DNA of 64,000 bases from NCBI GenBank assembly GCA_022393335.1, contig JAJEKB010017707.1:1-64000 (forward strand). Direction: 5' to 3'. The position numbers and the translations under genes were made by a program. How positions within the stretch are numbered: position 1 is the stretch's first letter; each line of letters starts with the position of its first letter. Shown in pieces: positions 35,570-47,700 of this stretch. A model generated the notes under the pieces. It had not been told where the DNA came from and did no database searches. It saw nothing but the letters and a program-made list of their open reading frames with translations. Source of the stretch: Macrotrachela quadricornifera (lineage: Eukaryota; Rotifera; Eurotatoria; Philodinida; Philodinidae).

Positions 35570-35716
35570 ATGATTATTATTATCTTCATCTTCATAATCA
35601 ATTGAATAATTATTATCTCAATTATTCATGATTAATGTCATCATTTTCTAATTTACGAATAGTTCATACATCAAATCAAATGTATAATTATATGACATGT
35701 AACAATATACAGTTTT
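35570..35716 (-). pseudogene. Peptidase C1 last-exon remnant
   Basis: The stretch resembles the paralogous peptidase exon around 33760-33830 and 43450-43520. Shared pieces include TTTTCTAATTTACGAATAGT-like sequence, CATACATCAAA, TATAATTATATGA and the following TGTAACAATAT. It is riddled with stops and lacks the rest of the gene. It is a decayed copy lying 0.8 kb upstream of the intact gene. Confidence 0.5.
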
Positions 35717-36939
35717 TTTCATTTTGGAAGGGCGAATTCATTTATCGAGAGAATAGACGAAACTTTTTGAGGGTATACATTTGAATGTTGAGAAAAACAG
35801 AAAAATGACTGTTATTTTTGTCACATTGAAAACAATGATATGCAAAGAAACAATTCAGGTTTTGATTGAAATTAATGATATATAATAGCCAGATTATATC
35901 AAAGGAAATGAATTTGTTTTGTTTTAAAAATATTATATTTATTAGTTTATGCTATTTTAAATGTATTTCATTTTTCTCAGGGCGCCAACGCAGTCTCCGA
36001 GGAGGGGACAAGATACCCTAGATCCCCATTGGATAAAATACTGATATAATCAAAACTAATATATTAAAACATTAAATATTTATAAAGATTATCTTTCGTA
36101 ATATCTAAAACTGATTTAAGGTTATTGTATGACCTAAAGTACAAACTATGACGAAAGAAAAATATAGTACTTTGGAATATAATGACTACCGTGTAAATAA
36201 GAAAATAAATGTCGGAAGTACAGAATGTTGGAAAAAAAAATAATCATAAATATATTAAATATAATACAATTCGATTTTTTATTTAACGATTATATGAAGT
36301 ATTTTTTCTTGTATATCTCACAAATATTGATAGACGAAAAATTGTATTGTATAGAAATAAGATTTTATAAATATCATAAAAATAGCTAACATTAAATTTT
36401 TCATTAATTTTAATTTAGAAGTATATCAAAACTAAACATTCATTTCATTTAATATTATTTATTCTGATATTTATAATCTATTTCGATATAAAACATATAA
36501 ACCTTATATTAATTGGTGCTATTTTATTGTATACATTGAAGAAATATTTCTTTTCTGTTGCCATCCAATACGTTTTATTATTCTTTTTCATTGAAAAAAA
36601 AACCATTTCGTTTTTTTGTCTGTCAAGATATGGTGTAAATGTGCATCTGTGTAAAAATGATAAAATAGTAAAAAATAATTTGTATTCCTGCGTTATATTT
36701 GCCTCAAGTATTCGATGGAATAGAGCAAAGACAAAAAAGCACAATATTCTAACATTTGTATTAACAAAAAAATATTTTAAAATCGTTGTAGTAAGTAGAA
36801 TTAATTGTTGAATTTTCTGATTGTATTTGTTGAGATTTTTTAAATCATAGAACTGATTTTAATATATCAGTTTTATCAATAGGTTTTTCAAAGCAAAGTC
36901 ATTCAGAATTATTCTGAAAATATTAGATCAGAAAAAGTG
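35717..36939. other. Intergenic, nothing recognised
   Basis: AT-rich apart from a short GC-richer patch at 35980-36030. Overlapping frames at 36478-36811 show no protein features. Confidence 0.4.
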
Positions 36940-36940
36940 A

Positions 36941-37285
36941 GTTCGAAACTTTGGGCTTACTTCATGTCTGTCCATATTTTACCGCTGAATTTAGTCCACG
37001 TATTACAATCCAAAGGTGATAGCAGGTTCCCGTTTATTCTAGCCCTTACAAATAGGAACGCTTACGTAATTAATTAAGGTCAGTAGTTATCTTTATTAGA
37101 TGAACATTTAACATTAATTAGGTAAGTACTATTCAGTTTATTATTAACTATTTAAGGATTATATAATACTCTCCATCTAGGATCTCAATGGAGAGGAGTC
37201 TTACTGCTTTAAATCATAAACCGTAGACTAAATTTGATTGGTAAAATATGGATACGCAAGGAAGCTCGAAATTTCGAATTTATGT
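36941..37285. mobile_element. Candidate TIR element (MITE-like)
   Basis: Outer segments form imperfect inverted repeats of about 70-80 bp. The left has TTCGAAAC...TCCATATTTTACC...AATTTAGTCCACG (36945-37005). The reverse complement of the right has TTCGAAAT...TCCATATTTTACC...AATTTAGTCTACG (from about 37283 inward). No coding capacity. I could not fix the exact ends or a target-site duplication. Confidence 0.5.
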
Positions 37286-37601
37286 GTCGAATTCACTCTG
37301 TAAAATCATTTATTTATGAGAAATATAAAATAACAAAAACAATTGATATACATAATAAAAAAAAGATCGAATTAAACATATATGTCACTTGAATATAATT
37401 CAAAAAACTAATTTTATATTTTTTGTAAATTATATAGACAATAAATATATTGAATTTATTTTATTTTATTTTGTATAATTCAAAAATAAAAACAACAAAA
37501 AAACAAACACATAGACAATATTAAATTTACTATTCATTAATACAGAAAAATATATCAGATTCATCGAATGACTGATGCAGATAAATGAGATCTTGTTCTA
37601 T

Positions 37602-38736
37602 TTATACCATTTTTACTAGTGATTTATTTTTACTTATATACGATAAATTTAATGATGGATTTGTGATATTAAATTTATTGATAATTTCGTTTAATTTATA
37701 TGTACTAAAATGATTATTTCGAATATGTAAATGACGAAGTGATGATAAATCATAAATAGTTGATGGTAAATCTGTCAATTGATTACGATTGACATTAAGT
37801 GTATGGAGATTTTTAACACGAAAAATTCGTAATGGAATTAATTTAATATGATTTATATCAAAAGAAAAGAATTTGTCATAATCTGTTCCATTTCCTAATG
37901 ATTCAATATTATTAAGTCTCGTTAAATTATTATTCGACATCTGTAAAAAAGTTAAGTTTGGTAGATCTATAGGATTATTTTCAATTGGACAATTATTTGT
38001 TTGCAAAACTTTCAGAGAAGGATGTCCATTAAGTGATTCGATTGAACGAAGATATTTATTATCATTTAATACTAAATTCCATAATGATCGAGTATTTACA
38101 ATAGTTGTTGGTAGTGATGTTAAACTGTTGTTAGGCAAATATAATACATTCAGTAATGACAAATGTCCTATAGAGTCCGGTAGGCTTTCAAGACCAGTAT
38201 TAGAAAACTGAAGTGATTTCAAGTTTATCAGTTTACCCACTTGTTCTGGTAGATGTGTAATAGTAATACCATCAATACTTAAATCAGTAAGTGTTGATGC
38301 AAATCGTTCAATTTGAACTGGTAATTTTCCATTGGAATTATAAAAAGGTATTCCTTTTATATTAAGTTGTTTTAAATGTTTGAAACAAAAAATACTAAAT
38401 GGTATATATTTTCCATTAATAATTTTCAAATATTCAACATTAACCTTTGACTCAAATGAATTATATGTTACTGTAGTATTTTTAAATGATCGATCAGGCT
38501 TAACTTCAGATATTAATGAATCGAGAATATCATCATCAGTTTTAAATTTTGAACAATCAATTGATGAATCTGGTTGTGAAAAATCTTTAGATACTTAAAT
38601 TAAAATAAAAAAAAATATTTTCAATTAATTATTTAAAAGATATATATTAGAACAAATTACCTGCTTTTATTTTATTTAAACTTACAGCAACGATCATATG
38701 AACTCGTAATAGATATATAAACATCAATAGTTTCAT
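37602..38736 (-). CDS. Secreted leucine-rich-repeat protein
   Basis: Two exons, 38736-38661 and 38593-37602, in phase, 355 codons. The first exon supplies a signal peptide (MKLLMFIYLLRVHMIVAV). After a short acidic linker there are about nine LRRs of the 22-24 residue plant/bacterial-like type: LINLKSLQFSNTGLESLPDS, LLNVLYLPNNSLTSLPTTI, LTFLQMSNNNLTRLN, LHTLNVNRNQLTDLPSTIYD, LRHLHIRNNHF. No TM segment or GPI tail is evident, so the protein is probably secreted and mediates protein binding. No orthologue recognised. It is unlike the LRR gene at 31,811 in repeat type and caps. Confidence 0.88.
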
Positions 38737-40392
38737 TCTTTAATTTATATTTGATATACTATTTTTTTTATGTTTATAGTAATAAGTGACAGATAATATG
38801 ATGTATATTGAAGTATTTATACAGTTGCTAATATGTTCTAGAAGATTAGAAAAAAAGAGAGAAATAGAGAAGAATATTAGATTTTTTTTATTGAGTGATG
38901 GCTTGATAATGTGGGCGAATTTGTGTCATAGTATTAAGAAATTACAAGGAAGAGTGAAATTTTGATAAAATTCGCTTGCTAATACAAATAGTTACTTAGT
39001 GATCGAATTTTATTAAAAGAAAAAAAGCTTATCAAAGCCACCACATAACTGATTTTACCCACTAAATCATTCTTTGATAATCATCATAACATGACTCATC
39101 AATAATAAATATAATTGTTGGAAAAAGTAGACATTAAATAACCGTTAAAGTAAGAAAAAAATTACCAACAAAATAGCATGACGTTACAATGTGACTCATT
39201 TTTCATAATTCTCCTTCAAATATATCTCTTAAGCACATTTAATGTTTGCTCTTTGAATATCAGTTTATTATGAATGTTATTTCAACAATATAAACAAAGT
39301 ATTGATGATATTTCATGGATATGATTCAATACAAATAAAAAAAAAGAAATCAATATTAAACAAAAATTGTATCATGTTATAGAAGAAAGAAAAAAAAGCA
39401 AAGAATAATTACTAATTCTAAAACAACGAATCAAAAATATTTGGTATGACTCTTAAGAACTTGTCATATAACAAATATATGAATCATAAAATTTAAATAC
39501 AATGTTTAATTTTGCAATTGTAATTTATTATGCATATATTATATCTTTTTTTTCCCTATCTTTTTATGTTTGAATGGTTGATACAATATTATATTAAAAT
39601 ATTTGCGGTAATCTATATCAAAATTTTGTTTCATTAATGATTCAGATTTTGATAAAAAGATATGCGTAGAAAATACAGCTGATTTCAAATGAGTAAAAAA
39701 TAAATAAACTTTTTTTTCATGAAATAATTTTTTGAAAAATATAGAAAATGATTTTTTTGTATATTATAGCATATGATCGTTTTCTCTTGACGTATATTTC
39801 AGCTATCAGATGTTGATAATAGATAAAAATTTAGCAACATGATTCATAAAATTTGACCTTGCACTTTCTAGTACATTTTCAAAACTAATTGACCCTAAGA
39901 TGCAAGATGAAATGACATATTGATCAAAATTAATTTATTTTATCATAGTTTTTTTTCGTTATCATTTGAAATAAGTTTATCATCTGACTTCTATATGTTA
40001 TCGTTTAATGTTTATTATGTATCATCAATGATCAGTAATGAGCTTCATTTGATCTCTTGGTATATGAATGATTTTGGATTAGTAGCTCACAATGTGATAA
40101 GCAAGAATATTTTAAGATAAAAAATATGCACAAAGTTAATTTTCAATTAAATCTATTGATTAAAGTTACAATTTCTTAAATAATTAAAAGAAGAATTTCT
40201 ATTTTATATAAAAGGTCGTTCTTTCACGAGAGTCTTTACTATAGGTTGAATTTTTCGATACGGAAGGTTTTCTCACAGAAGCAAACGTTTAAATGATGAT
40301 CATCTGAAATTATACGCGTAAGATGATACAAAAACTATATACTTTTAGTAATCTTTATGGAAATTTAATAGATCTCTTTTTCAGTTTGATTT
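38737..40392. other. Intergenic, nothing recognised
   Basis: AT-rich; the first bases upstream of 38736 probably hold the LRR gene promoter. No coding or RNA feature supported. Confidence 0.4.
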
Positions 40393-41104
40393 CAATATTT
40401 GTAAAATACGCTCTCACCCACATCTTAATAAAACAAGTAATGGTCGGTAATAAACAAAACTATCAAAGGTACTCATTAGGTATACACCAAATCCAATTCG
40501 AATCAAATCTAAATCTTGGATTTAACTTGAATTTGACTAAATATATTTGAAATAGTTCAAACCAAATCTAAGTACGGATACCTCTAGGTCCTTTTAATCT
40601 ATTTGGAGTATTCTTCATAGGTCCTTGTAGGCTATTTGGGAGTAATCTTTATAGGTTCTTTTGGTTTATTTGGAGTACTCTTCATAAGTCTTCTTGGCCC
40701 ATCATGAGGTCGGCATCAAATACTGGCTTAAGAATTCTGAAGGTACCCCAAATATGGCATAAGCACTTATAATGGGTACTTCGAAATAGCTTATGAGGAC
40801 TTATAGGTACTTTATAGGATAGGGCATGACGAGTTACGGATAGCTTATAGGATAAGCCATGAGAACTTTTAGGTACTTCTTCCAATGGATAGACAATGAA
40901 GACTTGTGGATACCTACCGATGGAACGATTATCGATCCATACCAGTTACCAGTGGACTGATTATGGTCATCATTGCATCCTTATTTAGATTTGACTCGAA
41001 TGGGATTTGGTGTATACCTAATGAATACCTTTGATAGTTTTATTTATTAACGACCATTACTTGTTTCGTTAAGATATGGGTGAGAGCGTGTTTTACAAAT
41101 ACCT
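40393..41104. mobile_element. 712 bp foldback element with ~120 bp TIRs and 9 bp target duplication
   Basis: The left arm (40393 to about 40514) and right arm (about 40984-41104) are inverted copies with roughly 90 percent identity by eye; both contain CGCTCTCACCC, AAACAAGTAATGGTCG, ACTATCAAAGGTA and TAGGTATACACCAAATCC. GTTTGATTT flanks both sides (40384-40392 and 41105-41113). Long TIRs with a 9 bp duplication suit a Mutator-like non-autonomous element. The centre has a 33-34 bp tandem repeat (starts 40585, 40618, 40652, 40685; core TAGGTCCTT...TATTTGGAGTA) and a second looser repeat set to about 40910. No transposase. Confidence 0.75.
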
Positions 41105-41113
41105 GTTTGATTT

Positions 41114-42149
41114 AAATTTTGAAATCTAGGTTGGTGTCCATCTCTACCATTGATATTAATACGCTATTATCAATATCATATTATCGTTGATTTCAATAGT
41201 TTCTAATCATATTTTCTGCAATGACATCAATGTAAGAAATATCTATTAGTTACTATACATTTAAAAAGTACAAAAATACCTGATATGTCGTATTACATAA
41301 ATTACTAGTCTTACTTTATTGCTCTTTTCATAAAATATTAATTATATTTTATCAAACAATGTCGTTACTCACTTAACGTGGTTCTAAATATTGTATTTTC
41401 GGTGAACATGAGTTCGATTTTATTCAATAACAGTAATCATGTCAAGAAGTAGAAAATGATGAATAAGAGAAAAAGAAAACAATACGAAAACCTAGGAGAA
41501 GGTATACATATGATGACAATGACAAAATAATTGATATATATATAGGACAGAAAAGGAAAAATCCAACTATGTAATTCAATATAAACAACGCAGAAGAAAA
41601 AGAAGGAAAATTCCAGTATACGATATGACCCAGTTCACATAGGAAGTACCTGTGTAATGAACTGCGCATATAGGAAAAATAATTGATTTATATTACTGCA
41701 GCTATTGGAAACTTTCGATGAACTCAATAGGCTACATCAGAGTTCTATCTTACTTACAACTTGAAAGTGTCTAATTCATGTCTTTTAGATAGATTGAAAG
41801 CTGTTGGTTAGTCATTGATCACAAAAATAATCGGAATTAACTCATAACTTTTGATCACCATCCAAACAACATGAAAAGACATTAGACGTTTACGTAAAAT
41901 CGCACAAATGAAGTGATTCGTAGGAAAGTTTACAAAAACATATTAATAGTTTCAAACGAAGATTGAAAACAGTAGATAAAAAAGAAGCTCACGTTAGAAA
42001 TAGAGGTGTCAGTTTCGAATTTCATTTCAAAAGAGTCAGGAACCCTCTAAACAATTTATTTCTGCACAGTTTTTGTATATACTAGAGTGTTCAGACATAT
42101 TTTGCTTATGAATGAGAATCCTAAGAAACTCAGAACTCTAACATCTCTA
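41114..42149. other. Intergenic, nothing recognised
   Basis: AT-rich between two foldback structures. A 75-codon minus frame at 41669-41442 shows no domain. No feature supported. Confidence 0.4.
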
Positions 42150-42835
42150 GGCAATACACATAATGTCACTTACAATGGTGGTGTTTGTACCACCCGTTAT
42201 AAAGATTAGATATATTCAGGCCAAATGAAAGCTCTTACTACCAATCTACTAGATCTAAAATATGAGCTATCATTGGTGTGCAGAAAGTATGATATTTGAA
42301 TTCCAAGGCATTTATATAGTACTTAGGATATTCACACTACAAAGTCTTGGACGAATTTCTTTAACTTCTTTTATAATGGTTGAATAGTGTTCGTCAAATT
42401 GCACAAGAAAAAGTATGTTTTAAATTTTCAAATAAGAGTTTTAAAGTAATTCTTATAAAGACCAAATTTTTGAGTCTGATTCTCTTCATGTTATAAAAAC
42501 AAAAGTAATTTAAGCATTTTTTTTAACTTGTTCTAACCTTTCATTTGAAAGTTTGAAACATACTTTTTCTTGTGTGACTTAATGAACTCCATCCAATCAT
42601 CATAGAAAAAGCTAAAGAAATTCTCTTGAAAATTTGTACTGTAAACATCTTAGGAACTCTGTAAATATCTTAAATTTCGAGTATTATGCGAGCTGCACGC
42701 CAATAGCAGCTCATATTCTAGATTTGTTTGTCTGGTTATGAGAGGTTTCATTTGACTTAAACATGTCTGATATTCTTGACTGACAACACAAATACTTTCA
42801 TCGTCAGATATCATAAAATTTTCAAACATAAAAAG
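42150..42835. repeat. Large imperfect palindrome, ~280 bp arms
   Basis: The left arm (about 42160-42437) and right arm (about 42537-42825) are inverted copies around a ~100 bp centre. Matching landmarks, read outward on the right as reverse complement, are CAAATGAAA(G/C)CTCT, AATATGAGCT, ATTGG(T/C)GTGCAG, GAATTTCTTTA and ACAAGAAAAAGTATGTTT. Identity by eye is about 70-80 percent with small indels. The centre and arms encode nothing convincing. No target duplication found. It may be an old foldback transposon or a local inverted duplication. Confidence 0.65.
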
Positions 42836-43072
42836 TTTCATAGCGAAATTATCAATTCATTATTGTAATTCGTACTATATGAGTTTCTATTGAATGTATT
42901 ATTCGATATATGATTAGAAAAGTCAGAACTGATTAAACGCTTAATAAATATTTTAAACATGGAATAATTTATTATCACAGTAAGTAAAGTGTTGAAGGGA
43001 GTATAATATAGTAATCATGTATAAAAAATAAATTTTTTTTTAATTGTTTTTCTTCTTTTATCCTTTGTACAT

Positions 43073-44470
43073 TTAACACTCGTCTTTATTAGCTTCATTA
43101 TCTTCATCTTTCCGATCTTGTTTTACTTCATTGTTTTCATGTCCTGCGTCTTCCTGATTTTGTGTTTCTTCTTTGTTCTCATCCCCCAAATCTTGTTCTT
43201 GCGTACTTACGCATTCCTGTTCTTGTCCATCTTGATTGTTTTCATCTCCTTGTTCTTGTACTTCTAACTTACCATTAGCTTCCTGTTTTTGCTCATCGGG
43301 ATTGTTTTCATTCACCTTTTCTTCTTCGTCGTCATCCTCTTCTATATCATAATCATCATCATTATTGTTTTCATTATCATCGTCTTCTCGATGATTAACT
43401 GGATCATCAGCCCAATCTTCATGACCTAAATCATCAATGTCTATGTGACGAACAGTCCATACATCAAAGCAATATTTAGGATTAGTCATATAATCATATG
43501 AAATAAAACAATATCCATTGTAACCCTATAATAAAAGCAAAATAACATTGTTTTTGAAAAGAAAAATTAATCTACCCATTGTTCTCCCCATGAATTTCGA
43601 ACAATAAATGCTCTTGATCGATCACTATAACCAACAGCTACCATTGCATGACTAAAACAAAACATATAACAAGTCATGTTTATCTTTCATTCATAATCAA
43701 ACTATACCTTCCATGTATTTCAAGAGCTTCTTCTGTTGGTGTTGGTGTTGGTACAATGCCTTTTTTAGCTGCATTGCTAAATGATTTAAATAAATAGATG
43801 CCAAATACAAATGGATAACCTTGAGCAAGACATGATTTCATTTCTTCTAAATTAATTTCAAGTTTTAATGCATCAGTTATTATATTATTTCGTGCTGCTT
43901 CAAAAGCTTCATCACTTGGACGTTGATTCAATCGTGGAATATCAAAGGGCCAAACTGATTCTAGACAAGTACCATATTCTTCTAATACTTCAATAGCTGT
44001 TGATATAGGAACGCCCGAATCGATCATATTCATTGCCAAGTTAATGTTTTTAGCACGAGCATTATAATGAATAAATAATCGGCTCACATCAATATGGGAA
44101 CCATTTGTTTTCCTTATTATATATTCATAAACCCCTAGAATAAAACATTCATAAAATAGAAAGTTGAAAATTAATTTTTACCAGCAAAAGAATTCGATAC
44201 ACTACATAGAAAGAAAATATGAGTATCATAAATAAAACTGTAAGAATTATTTAATTCTTACCAACTTTTAGTTTGTGATTGATCTTCAATAGGTGTCATC
44301 TGCAAACGAAAATCGACATTTGGTGGAAGTTGTTCACTACTAAAAACTTTGTGATTAGAGAACTTTTGTCGTAGTTTTTCTTTTTCCGGCAAACGATCAG
44401 ATTCTACAAGACCATTGATACAGTATTTTTTCTTAGTGTTTCGATCTACTAAATACTTTGTACATGGCAT
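43073..44470 (-). CDS. Papain-like (C1) peptidase with acidic tail
   Basis: Five exons, 394 codons: 44470-44262, 44201-44182 (20 nt microexon), 44134-43708, 43651-43576, 43525-43073. VDFRLQMTPIEDQ carries the oxyanion Gln. The nucleophile is present in KSCVSNSFAG, its TGT codon split by intron 1 (TG|T). His is in SHAMVAVGYS and Asn in VRNSWGEQWG, so the catalytic set looks complete. No signal peptide or obvious prodomain is seen, so a cytosolic enzyme is likely. After the GYCFISYDYMTNPKYCFDVW block the last exon becomes a ~110-residue Asp/Glu/Asn/Gln-rich low-complexity tail ending DEC. Same intron positions as the gene at 33,167-34,804 and near-identical to the broken copy at 54,067. Confidence 0.9.
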
Positions 44471-44654
44471 TGTTAAATTCTAATAGTAAATGGAAGATAA
44501 AGATCAATCGAAGTAGCATAAACATTGAGTACTTACTTTCGATGATGAAATTCACAATCAAATTACAAAAATATGTTTTTTTGCTCCACTTTTAAAGGTT
44601 AATGATTTATTTCACGCATCAATTCATTTACTAATTAATGAATAATATCATGAT

Positions 44655-44729
44655 GGAGGTGTTTTGAAGGATGAGTTCTGAGTGAATAAAAATTTTATTC
44701 ATCCTAAATTCGCCCTTCAAAACACCTCC
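44655..44729. repeat. 75 nt foldback hairpin
   Basis: GGAGGTGTTTTGAAGG (44655-44670) pairs perfectly with CCTTCAAAACACCTCC (44714-44729), and the inner TGAATAAAA/TTTTATTCA also pairs. The middle is a partial match. A minimal foldback or transposon-end fusion; no target duplication seen. AATTCGCCCTT in the right half also occurs, inverted, near 35727-35740. Confidence 0.6.
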
Positions 44730-47700
44730 GCAGTAATAGGTGACATTCTCTTCAAACATATTTTTCTCCACTTCTCTAATTTTAATACTAAGAAAACGAA
44801 TCGTAGCAGCTTATTAGAATACTTATCAAGCCAATGATGTGTATTCAATATAACTGAAAATATACAACTTATAACAATACCTGATATCAAATTGTGTCAT
44901 AATACAGCATGAAAAGTTTTGTCTCTTTCTGATATCATAACAATATGATTATCCACAATAAAGTGACATGTGCGATTGAAGTTTTGTGACTAAAGTATAG
45001 CTTCTTATTTCGATGTTCAACAACATTCGTTTCAGCATGCAATATTTAATGTTTATTCATAAAAATGTAACAATTTTTACAAATTCTGATTTATTCAGTT
45101 AATTGGATTATCAAGTAATTGAATAACAGTTAAATCCACTAAGTTTTATTATCTGATATATAGTAAGCCATTCTTTGTTTGAAAACATACAATACAATAT
45201 TCATCAATTACCTTTAATAATTAGTTTTTATTTTGTCTCTCATAGCCATTTGAGGATGGAATCGTTGCAAATCAAAAAGTAACTTTTCAATCAAGTTATT
45301 GTATTTGAGTTAAGGTCATTACGTAAAAATTTCATGATAGTAAATCAAGTGAGAAACGATATGCACGAGAGAACACATGGAATGACGCATCACCTGACAA
45401 ACTGTAACCATTTAATGTAGTACAAACATTTTCTTTGGTGCAAAGCAGGTAGTACAACATACGTACCATTGACTTCAAAGCGAAGATTTTAATTTTAATA
45501 ACATCGAGATAAATTTTTGAATAAAAAATCTTGGAGATATTTCTCATATACAACTGTAGTCACGAAAACTTGCACAAAATTCTTTTCTAATCTTAGAAAC
45601 TTTTTCCTATGGTTCGAAGTATTTATAACTTCATTTTTTTAGGGCAATTCTTCGGTAGTTACACTATATAACCATCATAGAGAACTTCAGATTTTCCTAT
45701 CTTTGATGCAACTCTATAGGATAATATTACCTTCTTCCTCAAAAAGTCTAGCATATATTACTATTATATTGCTAGAACAAAACCATAAGAGCTGGCTATG
45801 CAATTCATTGTAAAACAAGTGTCTGGCCTAAGGACTATCTTTTACAATAGTACTAGATTAAAATAAATCGTTGTCGGTCAGAACATCTCAACGAATGACT
45901 GAAATATGTACCTGTAAAAACCAAAAAAAAATGTTTATGGATGAGATTATCTTGCAAATCAAAGTGTATTGTCTGTTATACGTTAAGATACAGCTTTGAT
46001 GACCTTGTTAACTTTATCTACTTAAGGGCCACGTCATTTAAAATGACTAAAAACGTATCAGTCATGTCATTAAACAATTCGTTAGTATTAATACACCATA
46101 AATATTTCAATACTTATCTGATATCTTTGACGTTCACTTCATAGAAACCTTTGGTCAGTTATAAACTATTATGTTTAGAAAATAAAGTCAAAATAAATTA
46201 GTAAACTTCAACATTCTTCTGGGTGAAATATGAACAAAGGAAATATCAAATTATGCTATTTTATAGTACTCTTCGTGAGCTATCAATCATAGTAGAAAAC
46301 AATTCGAAGAGGACATGTATAAAAGATAATACCTATTGGAAAAGATGTACAAGTTTTTTTTGACTACAGTTCTATCAATACTCGTTTCAATATTGTTGCT
46401 CACTTCATTATTTTGATAGTTATTAGTCATATAAAATTATTAATCCGATCAACATCAAAAGAGTTTGGTATTATCATGTTACAAATGAAAAAGTAATGTG
46501 TACAATATAGTAATCAATAGTCAATATTATATGCCTTTTATGGAAAGCCAGTGTGTTTTCATTCAATTTTAATAGAAAATCAAAATAGAATCTATCATAG
46601 TCACTTAAAACTTCATTTTTGTTTCATTTGACAAAACAGCCACACACAAATTTCATTTTCTGTACACAACATTGAGTTATTTCGATCATTCCATGTTAGG
46701 GCGTCTTTATTTGTACGTAACGCGTGATTACTACGCATGAGACATCATATGACGTATGTGTAGTCTTTTTTACGTCTTTCTTTCTGTTATTTTCAATGCG
46801 CATATTGAAAGTAATGCTTATCAACTGCTATTTAATATATGTAATGAAGTAATTACGAGAAATTTGAAATAGGTAATAAAATGAAGGGAAGATACTTGTA
46901 TTTATATGTTACATTTTCTTTTTCCAAAAATATTGTATGTGAACGTTTAATTTTTGATTTAATGCGACACATTAAATTTTTGTTTTTGTTTAATATACTT
47001 AAGGAATGTTTATTATAAAATGTAATGAATGAATAGAATTCATTACAAAAAATTACAAATAGAAAAATAAATGGAATAATTGTTCTTCATTATGTTTATA
47101 GTACACTCGTACTAATAGATAAATTTTACCCAGTATAATCTGAATACTTCTTTCAATCATGTTAGTTTACCAGTACAATAAAACTGTGAACTACACAGAT
47201 ACATATACTGATTAACTGCCGATATTTGATGGATACTCAGTGTAGATCATGTATGAATGAAGGTCAAACGTAGATTGAAGATTGTACTTCAGTGGAATGA
47301 AAAAACATTGTTGCAATTTAGTCCTATTCGATGTATATTTTGAAAGTATAATATTATTCGGACGTAATTTTCTTTTTGTGATCCGATTTGATAAACAAGT
47401 TCAAATGAGCATTAATAAATTATAAATTGTTATATAACTAAGCAGATTGAATGACTAATGTGAGCATCGAAATTCATAATACAGTTATTCATAGGTTTCC
47501 TCTCATATATTACGTGCATGAGTTTATTAATGAACAAATATTCCGCGTTGAAAACATATTTCTACATCACCTATTCATTTGAAATATTAATAATATCAAC
47601 GTTATCGAACCAATCGATATACTAAGAAAAATTTAAAATACATAAAAGTATTTGTTTAAATTGTGTTATGATCTATTCAATTATTTTTATTTAATATACA

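Noticed and set aside
35727..35740. AAGGGCGAATTC resembling a cloning-vector junction
   Set aside because: No further vector sequence follows, and a related inverted string occurs in the hairpin at 44.7 kb, so a natural repeat is more likely.
36478..36811. Overlapping frames of 88 and 94 codons
   Set aside because: AT-rich composition on both strands, no domain, no splice context.
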